A stretch of DNA of 43,461 nt, from positions 1-43,461 of the forward strand of contig DATKAB010000051.1 in assembly GCA_035498555.1 (NCBI GenBank), written 5' to 3'. Positions 8,266 to 16,621 of the stretch are shown one piece after another; within the stretch, counting starts at the first letter, position 1; every line of letters starts with the position of its first letter. The DNA comes from Candidatus Sulfotelmatobacter sp. Its GTDB lineage: Bacteria > Eisenbacteria > RBG-16-71-46. Made by a program: the position numbers and the translations under genes. The notes below the pieces were generated by a model, which was given only the letters and a program-made list of their open reading frames with translations, made no database searches and was not told the DNA's origin.

Positions 8266-9180
8266 CTACGCGACAGGCGCTTTTTGGCCCGCCTGCCACT
8301 CGCGGAACAGATCATCCGCCTCGCGCACGAAATTCTGGTGCCGCGGTACCCAGCCCAGCTCGCGGCGCGCCTTGCCGGCGGTGCTCTTCTGGCTCGCGAG
8401 CAGCGCTTCGCCGTAGAGCCCGAGCTGCTTCAGCACGCCCTCGGCTTCCCACAGGCGCAGTTCGGCGCCGGTGGCGCGGGCGATCGCTTCCAAGATCTGC
8501 TTCGCGGTGAGCTGCGACTCGTCGCACAGGATGTAGCGCTCGCCGCCCTTGCCGTGCTCGAGCGCCAACGCGTAGGCCTCGGCCACGTCGTCACGATGCA
8601 CCATGCCCCAGAATTGCGCGCCGTTGCCCGGACAGGTCACGGTGCGCTGGTCGCGCGCCTCGGCGAAATAGCCGCCGATAATGCCGCGACTTTCGCCGTA
8701 GACGATCGTCGGCCGCAACACGATCGCCTGCACCTCGAACTCGGCCAGGTCGAAGACGATTTCCTCGTGCGCGGCGCGCCAGTGGACGATCGGCAGCGGA
8801 TTGACGGCAGTGGTCTCGTCCACCACCTGGCCGTGCGTGTCGCCGTGCACCCACATGCCGCTGGTGTAGAGCACGCGACGAACGCGGCCGTCGTTCACCG
8901 CCTCGCGGATCGTGGTGAGTGCGTGTTGATCGAACGTCGCGGCGTCCTTCGAATCCGAGGCGACGTGAATGGCGACGTCGGTGTTCTTCAGCTGGCCGCG
9001 CCAGACTTCGGGTTTGTCGAGGTCTCCGATCACCGGAATGACGCCGTGCGCGGCCAGCGTCCGGCCTCGTTCGGGGCTGCGAGTCAGCCCCATCACTTCG
9101 TACTCGCCACGCGCGAGCCGCGTGGCGATCGCGCTGCCGAGATAACCGCTCGCGCCGGTTACGAACACTCTGCGCTTCAT
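8266..9180 (-). CDS. NAD(P)-dependent epimerase/dehydratase-like SDR protein
   Basis: This 304-aa extended/atypical short-chain dehydrogenase has FVTGASGYLGSAIATRLA as the dinucleotide-binding G-x-x-G-x-x-G loop. IGDLDKPE is the adenine-binding Asp loop, RVLYTSGMWVHG the active-site Ser strand, and LRPTIVYGESRG the typical substrate-domain segment. The usual Tyr-x3-Lys catalytic pair is replaced: the aligned stretch reads VHWRAAHEE, with Trp and His in those places. Catalysis by the usual mechanism is therefore doubtful and it may be an NmrA-like sensor or binding protein. The 257-base gap upstream (9181-9437) holds no convincing gene. No pathway partner is evident. Confidence 0.75.
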   Translation of the reverse strand: MKRRVFVTGASGYLGSAIATRLARGEYEVMGLTRSPERGRTLAAHGVIPVIGDLDKPEVWRGQLKNTDVAIHVASDSKDAATFDQHALTTIREAVNDGRVRRVLYTSGMWVHGDTHGQVVDETTAVNPLPIVHWRAAHEEIVFDLAEFEVQAIVLRPTIVYGESRGIIGGYFAEARDQRTVTCPGNGAQFWGMVHRDDVAEAYALALEHGKGGERYILCDESQLTAKQILEAIARATGAELRLWEAEGVLKQLGLYGEALLASQKSTAGKARRELGWVPRHQNFVREADDLFREWQAGQKAPVA

Positions 9181-9437
9181 GATTCAAGGCTCCAGGTCCG
9201 GGCGATCGGCGCGCGGCCACGCTGGCGTCCCCAGCGGAGCTTGCGCTCGCAGGCCCGTCCCACTTCGTCCCTAGTCATCGTCCAATGGAATGGCGCGCCA
9301 CAGGAGAAGTCGCGCCTGCTGGGAGTCGGCCGGTTGGATTGTCCGGGCGCCCTCCCGATGCGCACCAAGTTGAAGCGGTCGCCGCTCACAGGTCAAGCGA
9401 CCGGGCTCCACGGGTTTGCGAGTGCGTAACGATTCGG

Positions 9438-9806
9438 TCAAGCCCCGCCCCGGTAGGTGCAGCGGGCGGCGCAGGTCTCGTGGACGGTGATGGCGGAAAG
9501 GAGCGGCAGCGCGGGGGCCAGCCGCCGCCATAGCCACCCGCACAGCACCTCGGAGGTCGGATTCTCGAGCCCCGGGACGTCGTTCAGCGTGCGGTGATCC
9601 AGCTCGCGCTTGAGCATCGGTTCGACGATCGCGCTGATCTCGCCGAAATCCTGGAGCCAGCCGAGCGCCTCGTCCACTTCGCCGGCGATCGTGATCTCGA
9701 CCCGGAACGAGTGGCCATGCATGCGGAAGCACTTGTGGTCGGCCGGCACCCGGGGCAGCCGGTGCGCGGCCTCGAAGCGATATTCCTTGGTCAATTCGAC
9801 TCGCAT
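9438..9806 (-). CDS. queD: 6-carboxytetrahydropterin synthase QueD
   Basis: This 122-aa enzyme of the 6-pyruvoyl-tetrahydropterin synthase fold converts dihydroneopterin triphosphate to 6-carboxy-tetrahydropterin, the first committed step to queuosine and other 7-deazaguanines. FRFEAAH-type residues appear as YRFEAAHRL (zinc His). DHKCFRMHGHSF carries the catalytic Cys and the HxH zinc pair, DFGEISAIV is typical, and ELDHRTLND and PTSEVL complete the signature. The ATG chosen gives MRVELTKEYRFEAAH, the normal family start; the open frame continues upstream into queC without similarity. It is the last gene of the GNAT-to-queD operon. Confidence 0.92.
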   Translation of the reverse strand: MRVELTKEYRFEAAHRLPRVPADHKCFRMHGHSFRVEITIAGEVDEALGWLQDFGEISAIVEPMLKRELDHRTLNDVPGLENPTSEVLCGWLWRRLAPALPLLSAITVHETCAARCTYRGGA

Positions 9807-9828
9807 GAGCGCGTTCCCGGCCGATGGA

Positions 9829-10512
9829 TCATTCGGCGTAACGGGTCGGATCGGCGGCGCCGGCCTCGCGGAAACCCTTCCGCCGCAGCTGGCAGGCGTC
9901 GCACCGGCCGCACGCCGCGCCATCGGGCGCGGGATCGTAGCAGGAATGCGTGAGCGCGTAATCCACGCCCAGCGACAGCCCGAGGCGGATGATGCCGGCC
10001 TTGTCGAGCGCCATCAACGGCGTGTGCACGTGGAACTCGGCGCCCTCGACGCCGGCCCGCGTGCCGAGCTTCGCCACCTGCTCGAACGCGCGCACGAATT
10101 CGGGGCGGCAATCGGGATAGCCCGAGTAATCGAGCGCGTTCATTCCGGCGACCAGATCGTGGGAGGCGAGGGTCTCGGCGAGCCCCAGCGCCAGTGCCAG
10201 CAGCACGGTGTTGCGCGCCGGCACGTAGGTCACTGGAATGTCGGCGCCCATCGCGCGCTCGTCGCGGTCGCGCGGCACCGCGATCGCGCCGGTGAGCGCC
10301 GAGCCGCCGATCGCGCGCAGGTCCACGGCGACGACGCGGTAGGACGCCGCTCCCATCGCCGCCGCCACGCGCTTCGCCGCATCGAGCTCGACGCGATGGC
10401 GCTGGCCGTAGTCCACCGCCAGGGCGTGGCATTCGAAACCTTCGCGCCTCGCCCAGGCGAGACAGGTGCTCGAATCGAGGCCGCCCGAGAGCAGCACGAC
10501 CCCGCGCTTCAT
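9829..10512 (-). CDS. queC: 7-cyano-7-deazaguanine synthase QueC
   Basis: This 227-aa protein makes preQ0 from 7-carboxy-7-deazaguanine, ammonia and ATP. VVLLSGGLDSSTCL is the ATP-pyrophosphatase PP-loop. VDYGQRHRVEL follows, as in QueC. The C-terminal cysteine cluster (SCYD ... GAACGRCDACQLRRKGF) is the zinc site of the family. The ATG overlaps the queE stop by one base (TGATG), and queD follows after 22 bases. queE, queC and queD together give the route from the pterin to preQ0. queF, tgt and queA are not in the window, so the final product cannot be deduced here. Confidence 0.94.
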   Translation of the reverse strand: MKRGVVLLSGGLDSSTCLAWARREGFECHALAVDYGQRHRVELDAAKRVAAAMGAASYRVVAVDLRAIGGSALTGAIAVPRDRDERAMGADIPVTYVPARNTVLLALALGLAETLASHDLVAGMNALDYSGYPDCRPEFVRAFEQVAKLGTRAGVEGAEFHVHTPLMALDKAGIIRLGLSLGVDYALTHSCYDPAPDGAACGRCDACQLRRKGFREAGAADPTRYAE

Positions 10513-11174
10513 CACACGCCCCGCTTCGCGCCCCACATCCAGATGTGGAGGCGCGGGCTCAGGCGCAGGCCTTCGTGCTTGCAGACTTCCGCGAGCGCGA
10601 CCGCCCGCTCGCGCAGGCTCGCGTCGGTGAGGCCCTCGGGCATCAGCATCACGCGCTGGCGCGGAAGATCGTGCTCGCGGATGAGGCGCAGCGCTTCATC
10701 GACGTCGGGCGGATCCCCGACCACCAGCTTGAAGGTGGCGCGCGGCTCGTCGCGCCAGGTGTCGACGTGAGCCCAGGTGAGCGCGGCGCGCGGCGTGGCG
10801 CTCGTGAGCTTGGGCGAGACGTTGTAGAAGAGGTTGGCGAGCGATCTCGGCGGGGGCAGCACCCCGCTGGTTTCGACCTCGACGCGGGCCCAGCGCGCGC
10901 ACGCCTGATCGAGCAACTCGGCCAGGTTCGGGTGCTCGAGCGGCTCGCCGCCGGTGATCACCAGCAGCTCCGACCGGCCGAGCGCATCCATCTCCGCCCA
11001 GATTTGATCGAGAGTGCGCTCGCGGCCTCCGGCGGCGTCCCAGGTGTACTTGCTGTCGCACCACTGGCAGCCGACGTCGCAGCCCTGAAGTCTCAGGAAG
11101 TGGGCGGGACTGCCGGCCGAGGGTCCCTCTCCCTGGAGCGACAGAAACAGCTCGCTGATCCGGTAGCTCGTCAC
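10512..11174 (-). CDS. queE: 7-carboxy-7-deazaguanine synthase QueE
   Basis: This radical SAM enzyme of ~220 aa rearranges 6-carboxytetrahydropterin to 7-carboxy-7-deazaguanine. ISELFLSLQGEGPSAG is the QueE-specific N-terminus. GCDVGCQWCDSKYTW contains CX3CX2C, which binds the 4Fe-4S cluster. VITGGEPLEHP is the GGE motif for SAM binding, and YNVSPKLTSA is typical of the family. The start is a GTG giving V-T-S-Y-R-I-S-E-L-F. The open frame extends 51 codons further, but that part is Arg/Pro-rich and unlike QueE. No clear ribosome site was seen, so the start is moderately certain. Confidence 0.93.
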   Translation of the reverse strand: MTSYRISELFLSLQGEGPSAGSPAHFLRLQGCDVGCQWCDSKYTWDAAGGRERTLDQIWAEMDALGRSELLVITGGEPLEHPNLAELLDQACARWARVEVETSGVLPPPRSLANLFYNVSPKLTSATPRAALTWAHVDTWRDEPRATFKLVVGDPPDVDEALRLIREHDLPRQRVMLMPEGLTDASLRERAVALAEVCKHEGLRLSPRLHIWMWGAKRGV

Positions 11175-11218
11175 GGTCGATGGGCGACGGACGGGCGCGA
11201 CGGCCGCGCCGCGTCCGC

Positions 11219-11389
11219 TCAGTGCGCCGGCTTGCGGGAGAGGTCGAACTGCTTCCCGCAGTTGAAGCACTTCCAGTGATAGGTCGGCTGGCCCGCGGGC
11301 CAGCTCACGATGTCGTGGCGCCCGCATCCGGGGCAGGAGATGCGAACCCGCTCGGCGCCGGTCGAGGAAGTGGAGGTTTCAGGATTCAT
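11219..11389 (-). CDS. Small zinc-ribbon protein
   Basis: A 56-aa protein: MNPETSTSSTGAER followed by ISCPGCGRHD and HWKCFNCGKQFDLS. The two CPxC/CxxC knuckles about 20 residues apart form a classic zinc ribbon, as in small transcription- or translation-associated ribbons. The ATG lies inside the 3' end of the receiver-like gene (11-base overlap), and queE begins 44 bases downstream, so it is cotranscribed with both. The function is unknown. It could be a nucleic-acid or protein-binding accessory of the operon. Confidence 0.75.
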   Translation of the reverse strand: MNPETSTSSTGAERVRISCPGCGRHDIVSWPAGQPTYHWKCFNCGKQFDLSRKPAH

Positions 11390-11801
11390 TCGATTCGTTC
11401 CCGGGAACAGGAGTCGAGGTTCCGAGCGCCGGATTATAGCCGGGTGCGCCCTCGCCCGTGAGCAGGGCCGGCAGGCGCTGGACGAACGCCGAGCGTGGCA
11501 GCACCGGATCCACACCGGCGGCGAGCGCGGCCAGACGCGTGCCGCCCTCGACGTGGGAGTAGAAGCCGGCGATCGGGAGCCCGGCGGTCGCGGCATCCGC
11601 GCGGAGCGCGCGCGCCAGATCGAGCGGCGCTTCTCCGGCCGACAGGTCGAGGATCAGCAGCGCCGGCGGCGCGGCGCGACAGCGCTCGAGCGCTTCCCTG
11701 GCGCTCAGCACTTCGAGCGTCACGGCGGCGGCCTCGGCGGTCGCCGCGATCTTGGTCGCGAAGAAGAGATCGGGGACCACCGCGATCACGCGCCGGGTCA
11801 C
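11379..11801 (-). CDS. Degenerate response-regulator receiver-like protein
   Basis: This 140-aa protein resembles a CheY-like fold: MTRRVIAVVPDLFFATKIAA, then ALLILDLSAGE in the place of the phospho-acceptor strand, GLPIAGFYSHVEG, and LAAGVDPVLPRSAFVQRLP in the place of the last strand and helix. The strand-1 acidic pair is reduced to a single Asp (PDLFF), and the switch Lys is Arg (VLPRSAF). The Asp in ILDLS could still be phosphorylated, but canonical signalling is uncertain. The GTG start overlaps the stop of the GNAT gene (GTGA), and the 3' end contains the start of the zinc-ribbon gene. No output domain is present. Confidence 0.62.
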   Translation of the reverse strand: MTRRVIAVVPDLFFATKIAATAEAAAVTLEVLSAREALERCRAAPPALLILDLSAGEAPLDLARALRADAATAGLPIAGFYSHVEGGTRLAALAAGVDPVLPRSAFVQRLPALLTGEGAPGYNPALGTSTPVPGNESNES

Positions 11802-12373
11802 GATGCTGCCCCTCGACGCGCCGGGATTCGAGCGGCGGCCGCGAGCTCGGCCGGTCGCGGCCACACGTAGCGCACCGTGTCCACCGGCCCGCCATCCAGC
11901 GCGGTACCGAGCTTGCCGCCGGCGAGCTGCCCGCCGAGGCGCTCGTAGAATCGCCGCGCCGGCGTGTTCCGCGAATAGACCCACAGGTGGAGCCCCGAGC
12001 CGGGACGCTCGCCCATCACCCAGTCGGCGGCCGCGGCGATCAAGGCGCGGCCGAGCCCGCGCCCGTGGAGATCCGGCGCAACGTGGAGATTGTCGAGCAC
12101 CGCGCCCCAGCGGGGATCGGCGTCGAGGAACAGACATGCGAAGGCCTCGAGCGCGCCGTCGGTCTCGATCCTGCCGATCCAGCGCCCGGCACTCGCCGCC
12201 GGCTGCCGGAGCCGCTCGCGCCAGAGCTCGAGCAACGCCTGGGAGGCTGCGTGGTCGAGGAAGTCATCGCGCAGGATGCCGCGATAGGTCGCGCGCCAGC
12301 TCGCGGCATGGAGGGCGGCGATCGCTTCGGCGTGCCGGAACTCTGCGGTTTCGATGAGTGGCATCCGGATCAT
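11798..12373 (-). CDS. GNAT family N-acetyltransferase
   Basis: About 190 aa with the GNAT fold. An N-terminal segment IAALHAASWRATYRGIL is typical of RimI-like acetyltransferases. LDNLHVAPDLHGRGLGRALI is motif A, with the Q/R-x-x-G-x-G/A acetyl-CoA pyrophosphate loop. LWVYSRNTPARRFYERLGG is motif B with the conserved N-x-x-A-x-x-F-Y. The acceptor substrate cannot be told. An ATG at 12373 was chosen; an ATG at 12364 and a TTG at 12391 are also in frame. The TTG would start inside the T-run of the preceding terminator. It is the first gene of a run that ends with queD. Confidence 0.82.
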   Translation of the reverse strand: MIRMPLIETAEFRHAEAIAALHAASWRATYRGILRDDFLDHAASQALLELWRERLRQPAASAGRWIGRIETDGALEAFACLFLDADPRWGAVLDNLHVAPDLHGRGLGRALIAAAADWVMGERPGSGLHLWVYSRNTPARRFYERLGGQLAGGKLGTALDGGPVDTVRYVWPRPAELAAAARIPARRGAAS

Positions 12374-12390
12374 CTCGACGGTGCGTTCCA

Positions 12391-12426
12391 AACAAAACCG
12401 CCCGGGCCGTTGCCGACCCGGGCGGT
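12391..12426 (-). terminator. Rho-independent terminator after the 241-aa secreted protein gene
   Basis: A 10-bp perfect stem (accgcccggg / cccgggcggt, 12397-12406 and 12417-12426) with a 10-base loop is followed leftwards by TTTTGTTTGG. It lies 16 bases after the stop of the gene ending at 12443 and directly before the GNAT gene, separating the two operons. Confidence 0.85.
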
Positions 12427-12442
12427 GAGAAATCTAGCTCGA

Positions 12443-13168
12443 TCAGCGATACAGCATCTTCATCCGGCCCCAGCTCGAGGGCAGCGCCGGGGTGGTCCCC
12501 GGGGTGTCCCACTTGCCGTTCGGATGAGCGCTGTAAGTGGCCGGCGTGCAGCCGGTGGGCTGCATGGTCGGACACCAGTTGCCAGCGAAGCTCGCCGAGC
12601 CGCTGCCGACGCGGCCGGCCAGCGTTCCGCCCGTGGTCACGTAGGTCGAGTTGAACGAGCCGTTGATGTTGGCGCCGGTCGTGGTCACCTCGACGTGGAA
12701 TCCCGACAGCGTGCCCGAAAGGATCACCGGACCGTCGGTGAAGTTCGCCGGCACCAGCGCCGAAGGCAGCGCAGGCATTCCGCCAGCGTTCGGGGCGTTG
12801 CGCGGCGAGCCAGCGTGGATTTCCCACGTGCCGCCCGAGTAATCGGTCTCGTAGAACGTCGTGGGCCCAACCGGAATCACGGTCGTGCCCGCCGAGGTCA
12901 GGTTGGTGATGTAGAACGTGTACTCGGTGGTCGGGTCGCTCGGGTCGAGATCGAGGAACGGCGCGCAGAACAGGTCCACGATTCCGACCATGCTCAACAC
13001 GCTGCCGGGATTCGAGTGATAGGTGGCGTTGACGTAGCTGGTCTCGTACGCGAAAGCGTCGGCGTCGAACTTGATCATGACTCCGGTGCCGCACTGAGCG
13101 AACGCCGAAGCTGCCGCGCCGGTCGCGAGAAGGGCTGCCGCTGCCGCCACCCCGATGATCTTCTTCAT
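12443..13168 (-). CDS. Small secreted protein with C-terminal SWGRMKMLYR tag
   Basis: A 241-aa exported protein. MKKIIGVAAAAALLATGAAA followed by SAFAQCG is a clear signal peptide. The mature part is rich in Thr, Ser, Gly and Asn with predicted beta segments (DPTTEYTFYITNLTSAGTTV, GPVILSGTLSGFHVEVTTTG). It contains paired cysteines (CGTG, FCAPF, NWCPTMQPTGC). I do not recognise the family. The last residues, PSSWGRMKMLYR, match the ends of five other secreted proteins in this window ([ST]-W-G-x-[VIM]-K-x-[LF]-Y-R-COOH). AAGGAGGA lies about 7 bases before the ATG. The gene follows its neighbour at 13224-13922 by 55 bases on the same strand and is closed by a terminator, so the two probably form an operon. 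Confidence 0.78.
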   Translation of the reverse strand: MKKIIGVAAAAALLATGAAASAFAQCGTGVMIKFDADAFAYETSYVNATYHSNPGSVLSMVGIVDLFCAPFLDLDPSDPTTEYTFYITNLTSAGTTVIPVGPTTFYETDYSGGTWEIHAGSPRNAPNAGGMPALPSALVPANFTDGPVILSGTLSGFHVEVTTTGANINGSFNSTYVTTGGTLAGRVGSGSASFAGNWCPTMQPTGCTPATYSAHPNGKWDTPGTTPALPSSWGRMKMLYR

Positions 13169-13223
13169 GTCGCATCCTCCTTGGGGGGCGCGGCCCGCGA
13201 GAGCCGCGCGTCGGAGACCGAGG

Positions 13224-13922
13224 TTAGCGGTAGAGCGCCTTCACGGCGCCCCAGGTCGCGTGAGTGGCAGACGTCACGTCGGGATGGCGGCACTCACCCG
13301 ACACCTGATGATCGTAACCCGTCGGAACCGTCGCGTTGGGCGGACCTGAGAGGCCATTGCCCGACAGGCCGCCGAGCACCCAGCCGCTCCGGACCTCGGC
13401 CGGAACGTAGTCGGCATCCGGGCCGCCGTCCACCGTCATGTTGCCCGAGAAGCTGCCCTGATTGGTGCTGAAGTTGTAGGTCAGGACGAAGTTGTCCACC
13501 GAGCCCGTGATCCGCATCGAGCCGTCGATGAAGGTCGAAGGCGCGGTCGCGTTGGGCGGATTGATGCCGTAGGTGGCGTTGGTGCCGCCCAGGAGCGGAT
13601 CCGCAAAGTAGCTCGCGCGCCCGCCGTTGGCGAAGTTCACGGCGAGCAACGACCCGAGCGAAGTACGGCTGGTCACGGTGAGATTGTGGATCTGGATCGT
13701 GTACTGGTTGACCGTGTCATCGAAGTACGGATCGAGCAGCAGGCCGACTCCGGTGACGAAGCCGATCACGTTGTAGCCCTCACCCACATCGAGGTAGGTG
13801 CCGTCGAGGTTGGGATCCTGATAGTCGAATCCGGTAAAACCGAACAGCAATTGATCTGCGCCCGCGCGAGTCGCGAACGCCAGACATGCGGTGAAAATGA
13901 GTAGCAAGGCCTTACGCTTCAT
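13224..13922 (-). CDS. Small secreted protein with C-terminal TWGAVKALYR tag
   Basis: A 232-aa exported protein with signal peptide MKRKALLLIFTACLAFATRA-GADQ. The mature part has beta-type segments (NQYTIQIHNLTVTSRTSLGS, DNFVLTYNFSTNQGSFSGNM). A phrase pattern of outcome-type statements (PPNATAPSTFIDGSMRITGS) recalls the neighbour's PANFTDGPVILSGTLSG, so the two are probably distant homologs. No known domain was recognised. It ends SATHATWGAVKALYR. TGGAGGTGG precedes the ATG by about 6 bases. It is probably the first gene of a two-gene operon with a ~210-base leader. Confidence 0.78.
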   Translation of the reverse strand: MKRKALLLIFTACLAFATRAGADQLLFGFTGFDYQDPNLDGTYLDVGEGYNVIGFVTGVGLLLDPYFDDTVNQYTIQIHNLTVTSRTSLGSLLAVNFANGGRASYFADPLLGGTNATYGINPPNATAPSTFIDGSMRITGSVDNFVLTYNFSTNQGSFSGNMTVDGGPDADYVPAEVRSGWVLGGLSGNGLSGPPNATVPTGYDHQVSGECRHPDVTSATHATWGAVKALYR

Positions 13923-14135
13923 CGGCCACCTCCAGGGGATCTGATGCAGAGCGAGAGGGAGAATCGACCGACGGCTGAGCCGTCGCAAGCGTTCAAGCCA
14001 CCTTTCTGGGGTCACGGGCACGAGCGACAAGAAGACCCCATGAATGTCGAGCGATGTGAAGAGCGCGAGGCTGCCGCTCTTCAACAGAAGAGCCAGGGCT
14101 CGGGGGAAACCCCGGCAAGCCGTCTGACGAGGGAC

Positions 14136-14166
14136 AGTATAGGCGGGCCGCGGGGGCCCGGAGCAA
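14136..14166 (-). promoter_or_regulatory. Candidate sigma-70-type promoter for the two secreted-protein genes
   Basis: On the minus strand TTGCTC (14161-14166) and TATACT (14136-14141) are separated by 19 bases. The -10 hexamer is good, the -35 weaker and the spacing slightly long. It would start transcription near 14129 and give a ~207-base untranslated leader before the ATG at 13922. The leader contains several inverted repeats, for example cgacggctcagccgtcg. Confidence 0.4.
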
Positions 14167-14203
14167 GGGGGAAATTCGCAAGAACCTGATCTTTCGCTTG
14201 GGT

Positions 14204-15834
14204 TTAGTGGGCCCAACCGGGAGATTCGAGCCGCCGCATTCCGGCAAGCAGCGGCAGGGTGGCCAGACCCGCGCCGATCAGGGGAAGCCCGGCCCATGCC
14301 AGGGCCTCGCCGCGGCCCGAGAGCCTCCCAATACCGAACACAATTCCCAGCCAGAACAGGATCTGGAGGATCAGGAGCCCCGAGGTCGCGAGCCGGCCGG
14401 GGAGCCGCAACATGGCCCGGGGGTTGATCCATTCCGGGTCGCCGAATGTAAGGCCCGCCCACAGGCCGCTCGAGATCGAGAGCGGCAGGGCGCCCGCCAC
14501 CAGGGCGAGCGCCCTCGCCGCCCCCCCGGCCGACAAGGGATGGACCCCTTCCAGCACCGCCCCGGCGAGGAGGATCACCGGCAGGGCCAGCAGGCCCGAT
14601 CCCAGCAGCTTGGCCATCAGCCAGCGTACCGGCGGCTGAGGGGCGACGCGCGACCAATATTCGAGGTGGCGCTCGAAGGGAATCGAGCGCGCCGCGATCT
14701 CATATCCGAGTCCGACCGAAATCGTCAGCAGCATCATCCGAGACAGCAGCTCCCAGCCGATCTCGAAGCGCGAGATCCCGACCAGCGGTAGCAACACCCA
14801 CAGCGTCGACGCCACCAGCAGGTCGCCGAGCAGCGTCCAGCTGCGACGCAGCAGCCGGGCGTCGCGGCGCACGAGCGCGGCGATCGCGCCATCGCGCGGC
14901 CAGGCCGCCGAGTCAGTCGAGCCGGCCGCCGCGTTCGAGGACGCGCGGCGGATTCGCGGCTTCGAAGCGACTCCGCTCGCCACGCGCTCGAGTGCCGGGA
15001 CGAGGCTCGATTGCGCGACCAGCGCCGCGGCCAGGATCGCGAGCAGCGCCGCGAGCGCGAGCCCGGCGAGCTCGCGCAGCGCCTCGCCGGTCGCGCCCGC
15101 GGCGATCGCGGCGAACGCGCGCGCGGCCATCGCGCCGGGCGTCGGCGCGACGAGTGCGCGATCGAGCAGGCCGTGGAGCGAGGCGAGCGACCCCGGGCTG
15201 GCGGCGAATCCGTGCGGGAGCCACACGGCGCCCACGATCCAGATCGCGACCAGCGTCGCAGTGGACATCAACGCCAGCGTCTCGCGGGCGCGCGCCGCGG
15301 GCGCCACGCGCAGCACCAGCAGCGCGAGCGCCGCGCCGGCCGCCAGCGGCAGCGTCCACAGCGCGAGCAGCGCGGCGATGCCGAACGGCAGCGCCGCGGC
15401 CGAGAGCCGCAGCGCGCCGGCGAAGGCGAGCAGCGCGGGTGCCGCCAGCGCCAGCACCGGCACGAGCGTGCGCGGCACCGCGTCCAGCGCCTTCAGCCCG
15501 AGCAGCGCGAGCGGCGGAATCGGCGCGCGGCGCAGCAGCTCGAGATCCTGATCCTGCATCAGCGTTCGCACCGCATCGTCCACGTCGAACACCAGCAATG
15601 CCACCAGGGCCGCGCCCAGCGCCAGCGCCAGGACTCCGGCCAACTCCCGCGGCGGGGCGCCGGCGGCGCTGAGCGCGCGGAGCACGGTGCGCAGGCCGCC
15701 GTACACGAACGCGCCCATCCAGGCTGCAATGCCGACCGCGACCAGCGGATGGCGCAGCCAGCTCGAGTCGGCGCGAGGTCGGGAAAAGAGCGCGCGCCGC
15801 GCGAGCCGGGCGCGGCTCAGGAGCAGGGCCCCGA

Positions 15835-15838
<4 letters not shown>
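14204..15838 (-). CDS. ABC transporter permease (ABC-2-like)
   Basis: This 544-aa integral membrane protein has about 12 hydrophobic segments in two halves. They are joined by a hydrophilic stretch near residues 285-325 (SSNAAAGSTDSAAWPRDGAI). The DAVRTLMQDQDLELLRRAPI pattern after the second or third segment resembles the cytosolic loop of large ABC-2 permeases. It is the membrane partner of the ATPase encoded immediately upstream: the GTG start overlaps the ATPase stop (GTGA). The substrate is unknown. Proteins of this form often occur in poorly characterised exporters with a single fused permease. Confidence 0.75.
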
Positions 15839-16542
<704 letters not shown>

Positions 16543-16621
16543 GGTGAGATCGAGCGCGTGGACGGCGACCAGCGCGCCGTAGCGCCGGGTGAGGCCCTCG
16601 ATCTCGAGCGGCGCGGACGTC

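Noticed and set aside
9181-9437. Short open frames on both strands in the gap between the SDR gene and queD
   Set aside because: Their translations are Arg-rich, resemble no family, lack ribosome sites and look like shadow frames of GC-rich DNA.
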